Shown here: in pieces, positions 1 to 8,570 of the stretch
How positions within the stretch are numbered: the first letter of the stretch is position 1
Layout: each line of letters opens with the position of its first letter
DNA from: Heliomicrobium undosum
GTDB lineage: Bacteria; Bacillota; Desulfitobacteriia; Heliobacteriales; Heliobacteriaceae
Direction: 5' to 3'
Assembly (NCBI RefSeq): GCF_009877425.1
Contig: NZ_WXEY01000003.1
Span: 186,001-250,000, forward strand
DNA: 64,000 bases
Position numbers and translations under genes: made by a program
Notes under the pieces: model-generated
Databases searched by the model: none
The model's input: the letters and a program-made list of their open reading frames with translations, nothing else
Told to the model about the DNA's origin: nothing

Positions 1-62
1 TGAAGACACTTGAGGTGGAGGGAATCAGTGCAGAGGATTTGCGCAAGAGGTTTGACATCTGA
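1..62 (+). CDS. 3' end of an unidentified gene (partial)
   Basis: Only the last 19 codons are present, in the frame that ends at the TGA at 60-62. The peptide ends ..SAEDLRKRFDI, which is too short to identify. In many Firmicutes the gene just before ileS encodes DivIVA, so that is a guess from gene order, not from the sequence. The ileS promoter overlaps the last codons of this gene. Confidence 0.4.
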   Translation, partial: KTLEVEGISAEDLRKRFDI

Positions 63-81
63 ACCTGTCTTTCGGTATAAT
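52..81 (+). promoter_or_regulatory. sigma-A-type promoter for the ileS T-box leader
   Basis: TTGACA at 52-57 and TATAAT at 76-81 are exact consensus boxes 18 bp apart. Transcription would start near 88-90, just ahead of the T-box leader. The -35 box lies inside the last codons of the upstream gene. Confidence 0.8.
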
Positions 82-99
82 ATTTTTGCGCATTTTTGC

Positions 100-482
100 G
101 TCAGAAATCATCGATCATCAGGGACCGTTGATGCGAAAAACGGTTGATCGTTGACACATTCAAACAGCGTTGAACGGGACAGGTGCGTGTAGACCGACTT
201 GACAGCGAACCTGGGAGGGTGGAAGCCAGGGCAAGGGCGCTACCCGCATATCCCCCGGGAGCTGCGCCGCTGAACAAGAGTAAGCGGCGCCGGCAGCGAC
301 CGTTATGCGCATACAAGAGGTGTCCGCCCGGCAGGAACGCTGATTTTTAAAGCCTTAGAGCGCTTTAGCGAGTAGCTTTATGGCCGAAACGCAGCTGCTT
401 AACACGCCGGAGCGGAACGATCAAGGGTGGCACCGCGAGGGAACTCTCGCCCCTTACCAGATAAGGGGAGAGGGTTTTTTAG
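100..482 (+). promoter_or_regulatory. T-box leader (isoleucine) with terminator, upstream of ileS
   Basis: The conserved T-box motif AAGGGTGGCACCGCG is at 423-437. It is followed by an intrinsic terminator: a G/C-rich stem around 443-473 with CCCCTTA pairing TAAGGGG, then six T at 475-480. Upstream, 205-232 carries the GGTGGAAGCC-type motif of the stem I apical region. A second hairpin at 266-292 (GCGCCGCT/AGCGGCGC) would be stem III. An ATC triplet at 250-252 could be the Ile specifier, but I could not fold stem I well enough to be sure. T-boxes bind uncharged tRNA and let transcription continue when the cognate amino acid is scarce, which fits the ileS gene directly downstream. Confidence 0.9.
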
Positions 483-504
483 TTTTAAATGAGGTGAGAA
501 ACAA

Positions 505-3294
505 GTGAACGGGAAGGAAAGCCCCGACTACAGCAAGACGCTCAACCTGCCCCAGACGGAGTTTCCCATGCGGGCGAACCTGCCGAAACGGGAGCCGGAT
601 ATCGTCAAGTTTTGGGAGGAGATCGACCTTTACCAGGAGGTGGCCAAGGCCAACGCCGGCAAGCCGAAGTTCATCCTCCACGACGGCCCGCCCTACGCCA
701 ACGGCGAGATCCACCTGGGCCATACGCTGAACAAGGTGCTCAAGGACTTCATCGTCAAGTTCCACTCCATGGACGGCTATGACGCCCCTTATGTGCCCGG
801 CTGGGACACCCACGGCTTGCCTATCGAGCAGCAGGCCATCAAGGCTCTGGGCTTGAACCGCCACGCCGTCTCCACTGTCGAGTTCCGCCGCCGCTGCCAG
901 GAGTACGCCCTGAAGTATGTCGACATCCAGCGAAAGGGTTTCAAACGGCTCGGCGTGCGCGGCGACTGGGAGAACCCCTATATCACGCTGAAGCCGGATT
1001 TTGAGGCCGCCCAGATCGGCGTCTTCGGAGAGATGGCCAAAAAAGGCTACATCTACAAGGGCTTGAAGCCGGTCTACTGGTGCGCGTCCTGTGAGACCGC
1101 CCTGGCTGAGGCGGAGGTGGAGTACGCCGACAAGGAATCGCCCTCCATCTATGTCAAGTTCCCTGTCAAGGATTCGAAAGGCCTCTTTGACGTCAAAGAC
1201 GCCTATGTGGTCATCTGGACGACGACGCCCTGGACGCTGCCGGCCAACGTGGCCATCACCTTGCACCCCGAATTCACCTATGTCCTCGTCCGCTTCGGCG
1301 GCGACCGGCTGATCGTGGCGAAGGAACTGCTGGCCAAGTTCATGGCTGACACCGGTCTGGAAGGCGGCCAGGTGGAGCAGGAGTTCACCGGCAAAGACCT
1401 GGAGCGCCTCGTCTGCCAGCATCCCTTCTTTGAGCGCGACTCCCTGCTGATCCTGGGCGAGCATGTCACCCTGGAACAGGGCACCGGTTGCGTCCATACG
1501 GCGCCCGGCCATGGCGTCGAGGACTTTCAGGTCGGCAAGGTGTACGGCTTGGAGGTTATCTCGCCCGTTGACAACCGGGGCAAGTTCACCGCCGAGGGCG
1601 GCATGTTCGCCGGCATGACGACGACCCAGGCCAACCCTGCCGTCATCGAAGAACTGAAGCAGCGGGGCCTCTTGATCCGGGCCGGCAAGATCAAGCACCA
1701 GTACCCCCACTGCTGGCGCTGCAAACACCCCATCCTCTTCCGGGCCACGGAGCAGTGGTTCGCCTCCATCGACGGCTTCCGCAAGCAGGCCTTGGAAGCG
1801 ATCGACAATGTGCGCTGGATCCCGGCCTGGGGCCGCGACCGCATCTACAACATGGTCGCCGATCGGGGCGACTGGTGCATCTCGCGCCAGCGCACCTGGG
1901 GCGTGCCGATCCCCATCTTCTACTGCGCTGACTGCGGCAAGGAGATCATTAACGACGAGACGATCAGCCATGTGCAGAACCTCTTCCGCGAGCACGGCTC
2001 TGACGTCTGGTTCGCCCGTGAGGCCGACGAACTCGTCCCGCCGGGCTTGACCTGCGGCCACTGCGGCCATGGCAAGTTCCGCAAAGAGACGGACATCATG
2101 GATGTCTGGTTTGACTCCGGCTCGTCCCATGCGGCCGTGCTGGAGACGCACAAGGACCTGCATTTCCCCGCCGACCTCTACCTGGAAGGCTCGGACCAGC
2201 ACCGGGGCTGGTTCAACTCGTCCCTCTCCACGTCGGTGGCCACCAAAGGGACGGCGCCCTACAAGGCCGTCCTCACCCACGGCTTCCTCGTCGACGAGCA
2301 GGGTCGCAAGATGTCCAAATCCCTTGGCAACGGCGTCGAGCCCCAGGACGTGATCAAAGACATGGGCGCCGACATCCTGCGCCTCTGGGTCGCCTCCGTC
2401 GACTACCGGACTGATGTAGCCGCCTCGCCGAACATCATGCGCCAGACGGCCGACGGTTACCGCAAGATCCGCAACACCTTCCGCTACTTCCTGGGCAACC
2501 TCTACGACTTCGACCCGAAGGCGGATGCCGTGGCCTACGAAGATATGACCGAACTGGACCGCTGGGCTATGATGCTGCTGCACAAATTGATCCAGCGCGT
2601 CAGTGCCGCTTGCCGCAACTATGAGTTCCATGTGGTCTACCACGCCGTTCACAACTTCTGCGCCGTCGACATGAGCGCCATCTACCTCGATATCATCAAA
2701 GACCGCCTTTACGCCTCGCCGGCCAAGTCGCAGGCGCGCCGGTCGGCCCAGACGGTCCTCTACCATACGGCTGACGCCCTCGTGCGGATGCTGGCCCCCT
2801 TTATCAGCTTCACCGCCGAAGAAGTCTGGGGCTACCTGCCCGGCGCCAAGGAACGGGCCAAGACAGTCCAGACGGCCGGTTGGCCGGAAGCCGACAGCCG
2901 CTACATCGACGCCGCTCTGGCCGACAAGCTGGAGCGACTCCTCGATATCCGCGCCGTCGTCTCGAAAGCCCTCGAAACGGCCCGCCAGGCCAAGGTCATC
3001 GGCCATTCCCTGGAAGCCCAGGTGCGGTTGTACGTCGACGCCGACCTACGTAGCTTCCTGGAAGGGGAAGACCTGGCCACCTTCTTCATCGTTTCCTCGG
3101 TCGAACTGGCTGGCGCGCCTGATGCGGCGCCTGCCGGAGCCTTCCGTGAGGCCGACGTGGCCGGATTGGCCGTCGAGGTCGTCAAAGCGCCTGGCCAGAA
3201 GTGCGAGCGCTGCTGGATTTACAGCGAAGAGGTGGGCGCTTCGGAAGAACGTCCGACCATCTGCTCGCGCTGCGCCGCTGCGTTGGAAGGGTAA
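505..3294 (+). CDS. ileS: isoleucyl-tRNA synthetase
   Basis: Class I aminoacyl-tRNA synthetase that charges tRNA-Ile in the cytoplasm. The 929-aa length is normal for the bacterial type. The HIGH-type motif HLGH is near residue 70, after GPPYANGEI, and KMSKS is near residue 602 (GRKMSKSLGNG). The C-terminal zinc-binding Cys pairs CERC and CSRC are intact. The GTG start at 505 is chosen because GAGGTGAG at 491-498 sits at proper distance. Expression is predicted to be controlled by the T-box leader directly upstream. Confidence 0.97.
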   Translation: MNGKESPDYSKTLNLPQTEFPMRANLPKREPDIVKFWEEIDLYQEVAKANAGKPKFILHDGPPYANGEIHLGHTLNKVLKDFIVKFHSMDGYDAPYVPGWDTHGLPIEQQAIKALGLNRHAVSTVEFRRRCQEYALKYVDIQRKGFKRLGVRGDWENPYITLKPDFEAAQIGVFGEMAKKGYIYKGLKPVYWCASCETALAEAEVEYADKESPSIYVKFPVKDSKGLFDVKDAYVVIWTTTPWTLPANVAITLHPEFTYVLVRFGGDRLIVAKELLAKFMADTGLEGGQVEQEFTGKDLERLVCQHPFFERDSLLILGEHVTLEQGTGCVHTAPGHGVEDFQVGKVYGLEVISPVDNRGKFTAEGGMFAGMTTTQANPAVIEELKQRGLLIRAGKIKHQYPHCWRCKHPILFRATEQWFASIDGFRKQALEAIDNVRWIPAWGRDRIYNMVADRGDWCISRQRTWGVPIPIFYCADCGKEIINDETISHVQNLFREHGSDVWFAREADELVPPGLTCGHCGHGKFRKETDIMDVWFDSGSSHAAVLETHKDLHFPADLYLEGSDQHRGWFNSSLSTSVATKGTAPYKAVLTHGFLVDEQGRKMSKSLGNGVEPQDVIKDMGADILRLWVASVDYRTDVAASPNIMRQTADGYRKIRNTFRYFLGNLYDFDPKADAVAYEDMTELDRWAMMLLHKLIQRVSAACRNYEFHVVYHAVHNFCAVDMSAIYLDIIKDRLYASPAKSQARRSAQTVLYHTADALVRMLAPFISFTAEEVWGYLPGAKERAKTVQTAGWPEADSRYIDAALADKLERLLDIRAVVSKALETARQAKVIGHSLEAQVRLYVDADLRSFLEGEDLATFFIVSSVELAGAPDAAPAGAFREADVAGLAVEVVKAPGQKCERCWIYSEEVGASEERPTICSRCAAALEG

Positions 3295-3388
3295 ATTCCA
3301 CAAGCTACCGCCCCGGTGAACTCATAGCGACTGCCCGCCCCCGGTCATCCTACAGGATGGAGGATGATGACAGAAGGGGCTGAGGCCT

Positions 3389-3973
3389 TTGTTCGATGCA
3401 GCAAAAAAAGAGGTCACCGTGGGCGTCTCCAACCGGCACCTGCACTTGTCTGAGGCGGACCTGGTCCGGCTCTTCGGCGAAGGATACCAGCCCGAACGGA
3501 TGAAAGATCTGTCCCAGCCGGGGCAATACGCCGCCCGAGAAACATTGACCCTGATGGGGCCCAAGGGACTGATCGAGGGCGTTCGATTGCTCATGCCGCT
3601 GCGCAAACAGTCCCAGGTTGAGGTGTCGGTGACGGACTGCTATAAACTGGGGATCCCGCCCGTCATCCGCGACTCAGGCGATCTGGCCGAGACGCCGGGG
3701 ATCACCCTGGTGGGGCCGCAAGGGCAGGTGTCCCTCAAGGAAGGGGCCATCGTGGCGGCCCGCCACATCCACTTCAGCACCGGCGAGGCGGCGCGATTGG
3801 GCCTGAAAGACAAAGACCGCATCGCCGTTGAGGTGGGCGGCTCCCGGGGGTTGCGCTTCGACCATGTGTTGATCCGCGTCCACGAAACCTTTGCCGCCGA
3901 GATGCACGTGGACACTGACGAGGCCAACGCGGCGGTGATCAAGAACGGGCAGATCGTCAAAATGCTGATTTAA
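3389..3973 (+). CDS. pduL: PduL-type phosphate acyltransferase (phosphotransacylase)
   Basis: 194 aa with both halves of the PduL family fold. The N-terminal VSNRHLHLSE and the later AARHIHFS carry the histidines that bind zinc in PduL. The family transfers acyl groups between CoA and phosphate, for example acetyl-CoA to acetyl phosphate, and often replaces Pta in Clostridia. No microcompartment shell or acetate kinase gene is near, so a general acetyl-CoA/acetyl-P role is more likely than propanediol use. The start is TTG at 3389; upstream in-frame stops at 3365-3370 rule out a much longer N-terminus. GAAGGGG at 3373-3379 may be the RBS. Confidence 0.88.
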   Translation: MFDAAKKEVTVGVSNRHLHLSEADLVRLFGEGYQPERMKDLSQPGQYAARETLTLMGPKGLIEGVRLLMPLRKQSQVEVSVTDCYKLGIPPVIRDSGDLAETPGITLVGPQGQVSLKEGAIVAARHIHFSTGEAARLGLKDKDRIAVEVGGSRGLRFDHVLIRVHETFAAEMHVDTDEANAAVIKNGQIVKMLI

Positions 3974-4004
3974 AATCGGTTAGTGCCAAAATGGGCAGTG
4001 CCGG

Positions 4005-4043
4005 ATAGCGGCGGTGAAAGAGATGCTTCTTTCACGCCGCTAT
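4005..4043 (+). terminator. strong hairpin after pduL (no T-run)
   Basis: A 16-bp stem (ATAGCGGCG(G)TGAAAGA against TCTTTCACGCCGCTAT) has one bulged G and a 6-nt loop, about 30 nt past the pduL stop. It lacks a T-run, so it may stabilise the 3' end or end transcription poorly. It is immediately followed by the second long hairpin at 4083-4140. Confidence 0.5.
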
Positions 4044-4082
4044 TCGCAATTCGACAAAAATAGACATTAGGCAGGAGATGAC

Positions 4083-4140
4083 GGCGCCGCCCCGAATAAT
4101 AAGGAAATACCTCGAAATGGGTATTCCCGGGGGCGGCGCC
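4083..4140 (+). promoter_or_regulatory. two-tier leader hairpin before the ACT/UPF0210 pair
   Basis: Outer arms GGCGCCGCCCCG (4083-4094) and CGGGGGCGGCGCC (4128-4140) pair with one bulge. Inside them, GGAA(A)TACC (4103-4111) pairs with GGTATTCC near 4119-4127. The structure ends about 10 nt before the AAGGAG ribosome-binding site of the ACT-domain gene. There is no T-run, so it is not a standard terminator. A cis-acting RNA element is inferred from position and structure only. Confidence 0.5.
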
Positions 4141-4166
4141 CCTGATTTGCAAGGAGTGGAAAAATC

Positions 4167-4457
4167 ATGCCAGAGAAAAAGGACAACCGTGTCATCGTCA
4201 CGGTCATCGGCGCGGACCGGGTGGGGATCATCGCCAGCGTCGCCACCATCATCGCCGACGCCGGCGCGAATATCCTCGATATCAGCCAGACGATCCTGCA
4301 AGGCGAATTTTTCACGATGATCATGGTCATCGACATGAACGACGCCAAAGCCAGCTTTGAACAACTCCGCAAGTCGCTCGAAGAGAAGGGCAAGGAACTG
4401 GGCGTCCAGATCATGGCCCAACATGAGGATATCTTCAAATTCATGCATCGCATCTGA
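4167..4457 (+). CDS. ACT-domain protein (UPF0237 type)
   Basis: A 96-aa protein made almost wholly of one ACT domain (VIVTVIGADRVGIIASVATI, then GANILDISQTIL). ACT domains bind amino acids or other small ligands as dimers. It lies 34 bp before the UPF0210 gene, an arrangement common in Firmicutes and archaea, so it is likely a regulatory or ligand-sensing partner of that protein. The function of the pair is not known to me. The ATG at 4167 is preceded by AAGGAGTGG at 4151-4159. The hairpin at 4083-4140 forms its leader. Confidence 0.88.
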   Translation: MPEKKDNRVIVTVIGADRVGIIASVATIIADAGANILDISQTILQGEFFTMIMVIDMNDAKASFEQLRKSLEEKGKELGVQIMAQHEDIFKFMHRI

Positions 4458-4491
4458 TTTTTTTATTTAACCGGTCGGGAGGGTTTTGCTC

Positions 4492-5859
4492 ATGCCCCTT
4501 TCCATATCACCCCAGGAAATTATGGAGACGATCCGCATGGTCCAGATGGAGAATCTGGACATCCGCACCATCACCATGGGGATCTCCCTGCGTGACTGTT
4601 GCCGCACCGATGCGGCGTCGACGGCCAAGGCTGTCTATGACAAGGTGACTCGCATGGCCGGCGACCTGGTTAAGACCGGGGAAGAGATCGAAGGCCGCTA
4701 CGGCATTCCCATCATCAACAAGCGCATCTCCGTCACCCCCATCTCCTTGATCGCAGAGAGCATGGGCCTGGACGGGTATGTCACTGTTGCCAAAGCCCTC
4801 GATGATGCTGCCAAGACGGTGGGTGTGAACTTCATCGGCGGCTACTCTGCCCTCGTTCATAAGGGAATGACCCCTGGCGACCGGGCGCTGATCGAGTCGC
4901 TCCCGGAAGCCTTGGCCGTCACCGAGCGCGTCTGCGCCTCGATCAACATCGCCACCACCAAGGCCGGCATCAACATGGATGCGGTGGCGCTCATGGGCCG
5001 CATCGTCAAGGCTACCGCCGAGGCGACGGCCGACCGAGACGGTCTGGGCTGCGCCAAGTTGGTCGTCTTCTGCAACGTCCCTGAGGACAACCCCTTCATG
5101 GCGGGCGCATTCCACGGCGTCGGCGAACCGGAGTGTGTCATCAACGTGGGTGTCAGCGGCCCCGGCGTCGTCTTGAACGCCGTCCGCAAAAAGCCGGGCT
5201 GTGACTTCGGCGAATTGGCCACGATCATCAAGCAGACGGCCTTCAAGATCACCCGCATGGGAGAACTGGTCGGCCGGGCGGCTTCGGAACGGCTCGGCGT
5301 GCCCTTCGGCATCGTCGACCTCTCCCTGGCGCCGACGCCGGCCATCGGCGACAGCGTCGCCGACATCCTAGAAGCGATGGGGCTGGAGCGCTGCGGCACC
5401 CACGGCACGACGGCCGCCCTGGCCTTGTTGAACGACGCCGTGAAAAAGGGCGGCGCCATGGCCTCCTCCTACGTGGGCGGCTTGTCGGGCGCCTTCATCC
5501 CTGTCAGCGAAGATGCCGGTATGATCGCCGCCGTCGAGGCGGGTGCGCTGACCCTGGACAAGCTCGAAGCGATGACCTGTGTCTGCTCTGTCGGCCTCGA
5601 CATGATCGCCGTCCCCGGCGACACGCCGGCCGAGACGATCTCGGCCATCATCGCCGACGAAGCGGCCATCGGCATGATCAACCGCAAGACGACAGCCGTC
5701 CGCATCATCCCTGTGCCCGGCAAAAAGGTGGGCGACCATGTGGAGTTCGGCGGACTCCTCGGCCACGCGCCGGTCATGCCGGTTCACGGCTTCAGCGCCG
5801 CTTCCTTTGTGGCGAGGGGCGGGAGGATTCCGGCGCCGTTGCAGGCGTTGAACAACTAA
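4492..5859 (+). CDS. UPF0210 / DUF711 family protein
   Basis: 455 aa and a full-length member of the UPF0210 (DUF711, PFL-like) family, shown by the N-terminal [18 protein letters not shown], the internal [15 protein letters not shown] and the C-terminal [18 protein letters not shown]. The family is widespread but without an agreed function. Pairing with the ACT protein suggests that the ACT protein controls or assists it. ATG 4492 is preferred over TTG 4486 because GGGAGGG at 4478-4484 is 7 nt upstream of the ATG. A good terminator follows at 5917-5950. Confidence 0.88.
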   Translation: MPLSISPQEIMETIRMVQMENLDIRTITMGISLRDCCRTDAASTAKAVYDKVTRMAGDLVKTGEEIEGRYGIPIINKRISVTPISLIAESMGLDGYVTVAKALDDAAKTVGVNFIGGYSALVHKGMTPGDRALIESLPEALAVTERVCASINIATTKAGINMDAVALMGRIVKATAEATADRDGLGCAKLVVFCNVPEDNPFMAGAFHGVGEPECVINVGVSGPGVVLNAVRKKPGCDFGELATIIKQTAFKITRMGELVGRAASERLGVPFGIVDLSLAPTPAIGDSVADILEAMGLERCGTHGTTAALALLNDAVKKGGAMASSYVGGLSGAFIPVSEDAGMIAAVEAGALTLDKLEAMTCVCSVGLDMIAVPGDTPAETISAIIADEAAIGMINRKTTAVRIIPVPGKKVGDHVEFGGLLGHAPVMPVHGFSAASFVARGGRIPAPLQALNN

Positions 5860-5916
5860 AGTGTATTCTCCATAAATTCCTAATTCTGAGATCGCTAATT
5901 CCAATTAACTTAGCTG

Positions 5917-5950
5917 GCTGCCTTTCAACGAGAGAGGCAGCTTTTTTATT
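5917..5950 (+). terminator. intrinsic terminator after UPF0210
   Basis: GCTGCCT (5917-5923) pairs with AGGCAGC (5935-5941), followed by TTTTTTATTT. Confidence 0.88.
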
Positions 5951-6279
5951 TCTGGACTGGTCGTTATGCACCCCATGTAGCTTCCTTTTGCTCAGTAGCC
6001 CAAATTTTTTGGAGATTTTTCAATACCGGGCTGGAAGAGCGAGAGGTTTTAAGCTTATTAGCAATGACCTGTTAAAAAAACCCGGTATACGGTCTTGTTA
6101 CGCTGGCAATCTGGGTCGGACTAAACTTTTTAATGAAATCACTCCCGACGTTGCCAATGTAGCCTTCCCGGCGTCTCAAGGGTTGGTGCTCCTCTTGCAA
6201 AGGAGCACCAACCCAAAACCATTGGCCTTTCATGAGCAGTAAAATCTTGGCACATACTATCCCCAGGCAGGTGGGCAAA
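5951..6279. other. intergenic region with a perfect 14-bp inverted repeat
   Basis: No convincing gene lies here. An 84-codon reading frame at 5988-6242 has no ribosome-binding site and no recognisable motif, and I do not accept it. GGGTTGGTGCTCCT (6180-6193) and AGGAGCACCAACCC (6201-6214) form a perfect 14-bp stem around a 7-nt loop (CTTGCAA). It has no T-run on either strand, so it is not a typical intrinsic terminator. Confidence 0.6.
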
Positions 6280-6591
6280 ATGGAAAGAGAAGAACCGCAG
6301 GTCGACAGGCGGCTCGTCGAATCGCTCAACGAGCGGATCGCCATGCTGGCCGTCGACATGGAAAAGATCCGCGTGGCTGAGTACGTCGACCTCTTTAACG
6401 ACCCGAAACGTCTCTTATACCTGAACTTTCTGGCTGGACTGGCGCGCGGCCTGGGCATGACTGTCGGCTTTACGGTCCTCGGCGCGGTGGCCGTGCTGAT
6501 CCTGCGCGAATTGGTGGTGCTTAACCTGCCGCTCATCGGCGGGTTCATCGCCGAGGTGGTCCGCATGGTCCAGACCCAATTGGGCATGTAA
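6280..6591 (+). CDS. DUF5665-like small membrane protein
   Basis: 103 aa. The charged N-terminal half is followed by a hydrophobic segment (GMTVGFTVLGAVAVLILREL) and ends in a short amphipathic tail, so a single-pass membrane protein is likely. The RLLYLNFLAGLARGLGMTVG region matches my memory of the DUF5665 family, which has no assigned function. ATG 6280 is chosen because GGCAGGTGGG lies just upstream. A longer start at 6232 would add 16 residues but has no RBS. Confidence 0.65.
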   Translation: MEREEPQVDRRLVESLNERIAMLAVDMEKIRVAEYVDLFNDPKRLLYLNFLAGLARGLGMTVGFTVLGAVAVLILRELVVLNLPLIGGFIAEVVRMVQTQLGM

Positions 6592-6678
6592 ATAAGGATC
6601 CAACACTGAGGCAAATGGGCCGCACAGGCAGTTTGCCCTTTTTCAAATGAAAATGAATAGGGGAAAGAGGGGATACCG

Positions 6679-7395
6679 ATGCCGGACAGCCATGAGGCCG
6701 CCTGGTGGCGGCTCAATGCGATGGAGACGGACATCCGGGACCAACTGACCCACATGACCCAGGACGCCCTGGGGGAATCGATGGGCGAATCGATCCAGGA
6801 ATTGAGCCTCTATGACAACCACCCCGCCGATGTGGGCAGCGAGGTCTACGAGCGGGGCAAGGACCTAGGGACGCGGGACCGCTACAGCCGGGAACTGGAC
6901 GAGATCGCCAACGCCAAGCGGCGCATCAGCGAGGGCATCTACGGGATCTGCGAAAAATGCCATCAAAGAATCCCTGATGAGCGGATGGAGGCCGTGCCGA
7001 CGGCGACGCTCTGCATCGAATGCCAGAGCCATGAAGAGGAGTTGCACCCGGATCGCCATCCCCGTCCCATTGAAGAGGACGTGGCCCCCTACCCTTGGGG
7101 AGGGAACTCGGACAACCTCTTTTCCATTGGTGAGCATGGGACGGACCGCGACGAAAACGACCCGACTATGTTCGATGGCGAGGACACCTGGCAGATCCTG
7201 GCCCAGTATGGCAGTTCCGACACGCCGAGCGATATTGAGTTCACGCCCGAGTACCCCAAGATCGCGCCCAACCACTTCGAGCGGGTCGGAGGGACCGAAG
7301 CCATCGAGATGATCCCTGTCGAAAAGGGGAAAGATGGTGTCTTTTATCAGGACATGGATGGCGTCGATGACGAAGAGGGACCCCATCGCCTGTAG
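6679..7395 (+). CDS. yteA: YteA-family (TraR/DksA-type zinc finger) protein
   Basis: 238 aa. The N-terminal half is a DksA-like helical region (..DLGTRDRYSRELDEIANA). The zinc finger CEKCHQRIPDERMEA..CIECQ follows near residue 94-115, with four cysteines. The C-terminal acidic extension (..DNLFSIGEHGTDRDENDPT..) is characteristic of YteA proteins of spore formers. TraR/DksA proteins can contact RNA polymerase; the role of YteA is not settled. RBS-like GGGGAAAGAGGGG precedes the ATG, and a terminator follows immediately. Confidence 0.85.
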   Translation: MPDSHEAAWWRLNAMETDIRDQLTHMTQDALGESMGESIQELSLYDNHPADVGSEVYERGKDLGTRDRYSRELDEIANAKRRISEGIYGICEKCHQRIPDERMEAVPTATLCIECQSHEEELHPDRHPRPIEEDVAPYPWGGNSDNLFSIGEHGTDRDENDPTMFDGEDTWQILAQYGSSDTPSDIEFTPEYPKIAPNHFERVGGTEAIEMIPVEKGKDGVFYQDMDGVDDEEGPHRL

Positions 7396-7420
7396 GCCGG
7401 CCTTGCGCCGGCTTTTATGT
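7396..7420 (+). terminator. terminator after yteA
   Basis: GCCGGC (7396-7401) pairs with GCCGGC (7407-7412) around a 5-nt loop, followed by TTTTATGTTTTT. Confidence 0.7.
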
Positions 7421-7494
7421 TTTTAAAATCATCCCAGCGCTGTCACGGCATGGGCGGCGCGGCAAGGTCTATGGATTTTAACAGGAGCTTCATA

Positions 7495-7524
7495 ATATGA
7501 AGAGGCCTCTGATGAGACATTCTA
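7495..7524 (+). promoter_or_regulatory. possible sigma-G promoter of the SASP gene
   Basis: ATATG at 7495-7499 and CATTCTA at 7518-7524, 18 bp apart, resemble the forespore sigma-G pattern (GNATR, then CATNNTA). The -35 box differs at its first base. Position, about 37 nt before the SASP start, supports it. A CTTCAT-AAT-ATGAAG palindrome overlaps the -35 box. Confidence 0.45.
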
Positions 7525-7560
7525 TGCCTAGACCAGCACGGGAGGAGGTGAAGAACAAGA

Positions 7561-7842
7561 ATGCCGAACCGGAACAAAGCCGTATTCCCTGGGGCGCAAG
7601 GCGCGCTGGACCGCTTCAAGTATGAAGTGGCCGCCGAAATCGGCCTGGCCAACAAGGTTCAAAGCGCCGGCTGGGAAAACATGACCACTCGTGAGGTTGG
7701 TTCCATCGGTGGTTTCATGACCAAGAAGATGGTCCAACTGGCCGAGCAACAACTGGCCCAGAGCAACGGCGTTTCCGCTACCCTGGCCCGTTCTGCCGGA
7801 TCCGACGCCCAACAAGGCGCGCTTCAAGATTCCGGCCGATAG
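7561..7842 (+). CDS. alpha/beta-type small acid-soluble spore protein
   Basis: A 93-aa SASP that coats and protects spore DNA in the forespore. The two conserved family segments are present: LDRFKYEVAAEIGL, containing the region cut by the germination protease, and NMTTREVGSIGGFMTKKM. The C-terminal tail beyond about residue 68 (..QSNGVSATLARSAGSDAQQG) is longer than in typical members. GGAGGAGGTGA is well placed before the ATG. This is direct evidence that the lineage forms endospores. Confidence 0.95.
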   Translation: MPNRNKAVFPGAQGALDRFKYEVAAEIGLANKVQSAGWENMTTREVGSIGGFMTKKMVQLAEQQLAQSNGVSATLARSAGSDAQQGALQDSGR

Positions 7843-7857
7843 GTTTTACCATACAGA

Positions 7858-7881
7858 GGTCAGCCGCAAGGCTGGCCTTTG
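7858..7881 (+). terminator. terminator after the SASP gene
   Basis: GGTCAGCC (7858-7865), GCAA tetraloop, GGCTGGCC (7870-7877), then TTTG. Confidence 0.65.
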
Positions 7882-7958
7882 TCGCGTCGGTTGCGCCCCC
7901 GGCCCCTGCGTGCTAAAATGTTTCAGATTGGGCACTCTGGAAAAGGAGGGACTGGGCC

Positions 7959-8474
7959 ATGAGCCACGGGGCGTCTAGACGGATCGGGAACAGTGTTTTC
8001 TGGATGATCCTGCTATCGACGATCGCCGTCGACCAATTGACCAAAGTCATCGTGCAGGCAAAGATGGCGGAGCATGAATCGATTCCGCTCATCCCCAACA
8101 TATTTCACCTGACCTACGTCCTCAATCCCGGCGCCGCCTTCGGCATGCTGGCCAACAAGACCGTCTTTTTTATCGCCGTCACACTGGTCGTCGTCGGCGG
8201 CATTTTGTATTTTTATCGCCGCGTGCCGGAGGATCAGATCTGGATGCGCCTGGGTCTGGCCCTGCAAGCCGGCGGCGCTGTGGGCAACCTGATCGACCGG
8301 ATCCGCACGGGCCTGGTCATCGATTTTTTTGACTTTCGCGTCTGGCCTGTCTTCAATGTGGCCGATACGGCCATCTCTATCGGCGTGGGGCTGATCATGC
8401 TCAGCCTGTTGCTTGCGCCGGATGAGGAGAAAAAGCCTGTGCCGTCCAGCGAGTCGACAGGCTCCGGCGAATAA
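7959..8474 (+). CDS. lspA: signal peptidase II (prolipoprotein peptidase)
   Basis: A 171-aa inner-membrane aspartyl protease that removes signal peptides from lipidated prolipoproteins. It has four hydrophobic segments and the two catalytic-aspartate motifs: AVGNLIDRIRTG and FNVADTAISIGV. The N-terminal VDQLTK and LNPGAAFGML match the family. AAAGGAGGGAC precedes the ATG by about 7 nt. It sits just upstream of rluD, a conserved Firmicutes order. One likely client in this window is the lipoprotein at 26862-27356. Confidence 0.95.
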   Translation: MSHGASRRIGNSVFWMILLSTIAVDQLTKVIVQAKMAEHESIPLIPNIFHLTYVLNPGAAFGMLANKTVFFIAVTLVVVGGILYFYRRVPEDQIWMRLGLALQAGGAVGNLIDRIRTGLVIDFFDFRVWPVFNVADTAISIGVGLIMLSLLLAPDEEKKPVPSSESTGSGE

Positions 8475-8570
8475 TTTAGAAAAAACGGTTGAGTTTCGCG
8501 CCATTGATAAGATGCTGACTCGAGTTGCGCTAGGGAGCGCTGGATTCTGTAGGAATGGAGCCAGAACGCC

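Noticed and set aside
454-3006. A 850-codon open frame on the minus strand opposite ileS
   Set aside because: It mirrors ileS on the other strand, has no family motifs, and is an artefact of GC-rich codons. The same holds for the long minus frames opposite carB, rsmB, prkC and ribBA.
5988-6242. 84-codon frame before the DUF5665-like gene
   Set aside because: No RBS, includes the inverted repeat at 6180-6214, no coding character. A different frame (about 6082-6150) gives a short hydrophobic peptide vaguely like a transporter end, but it is too short to support.
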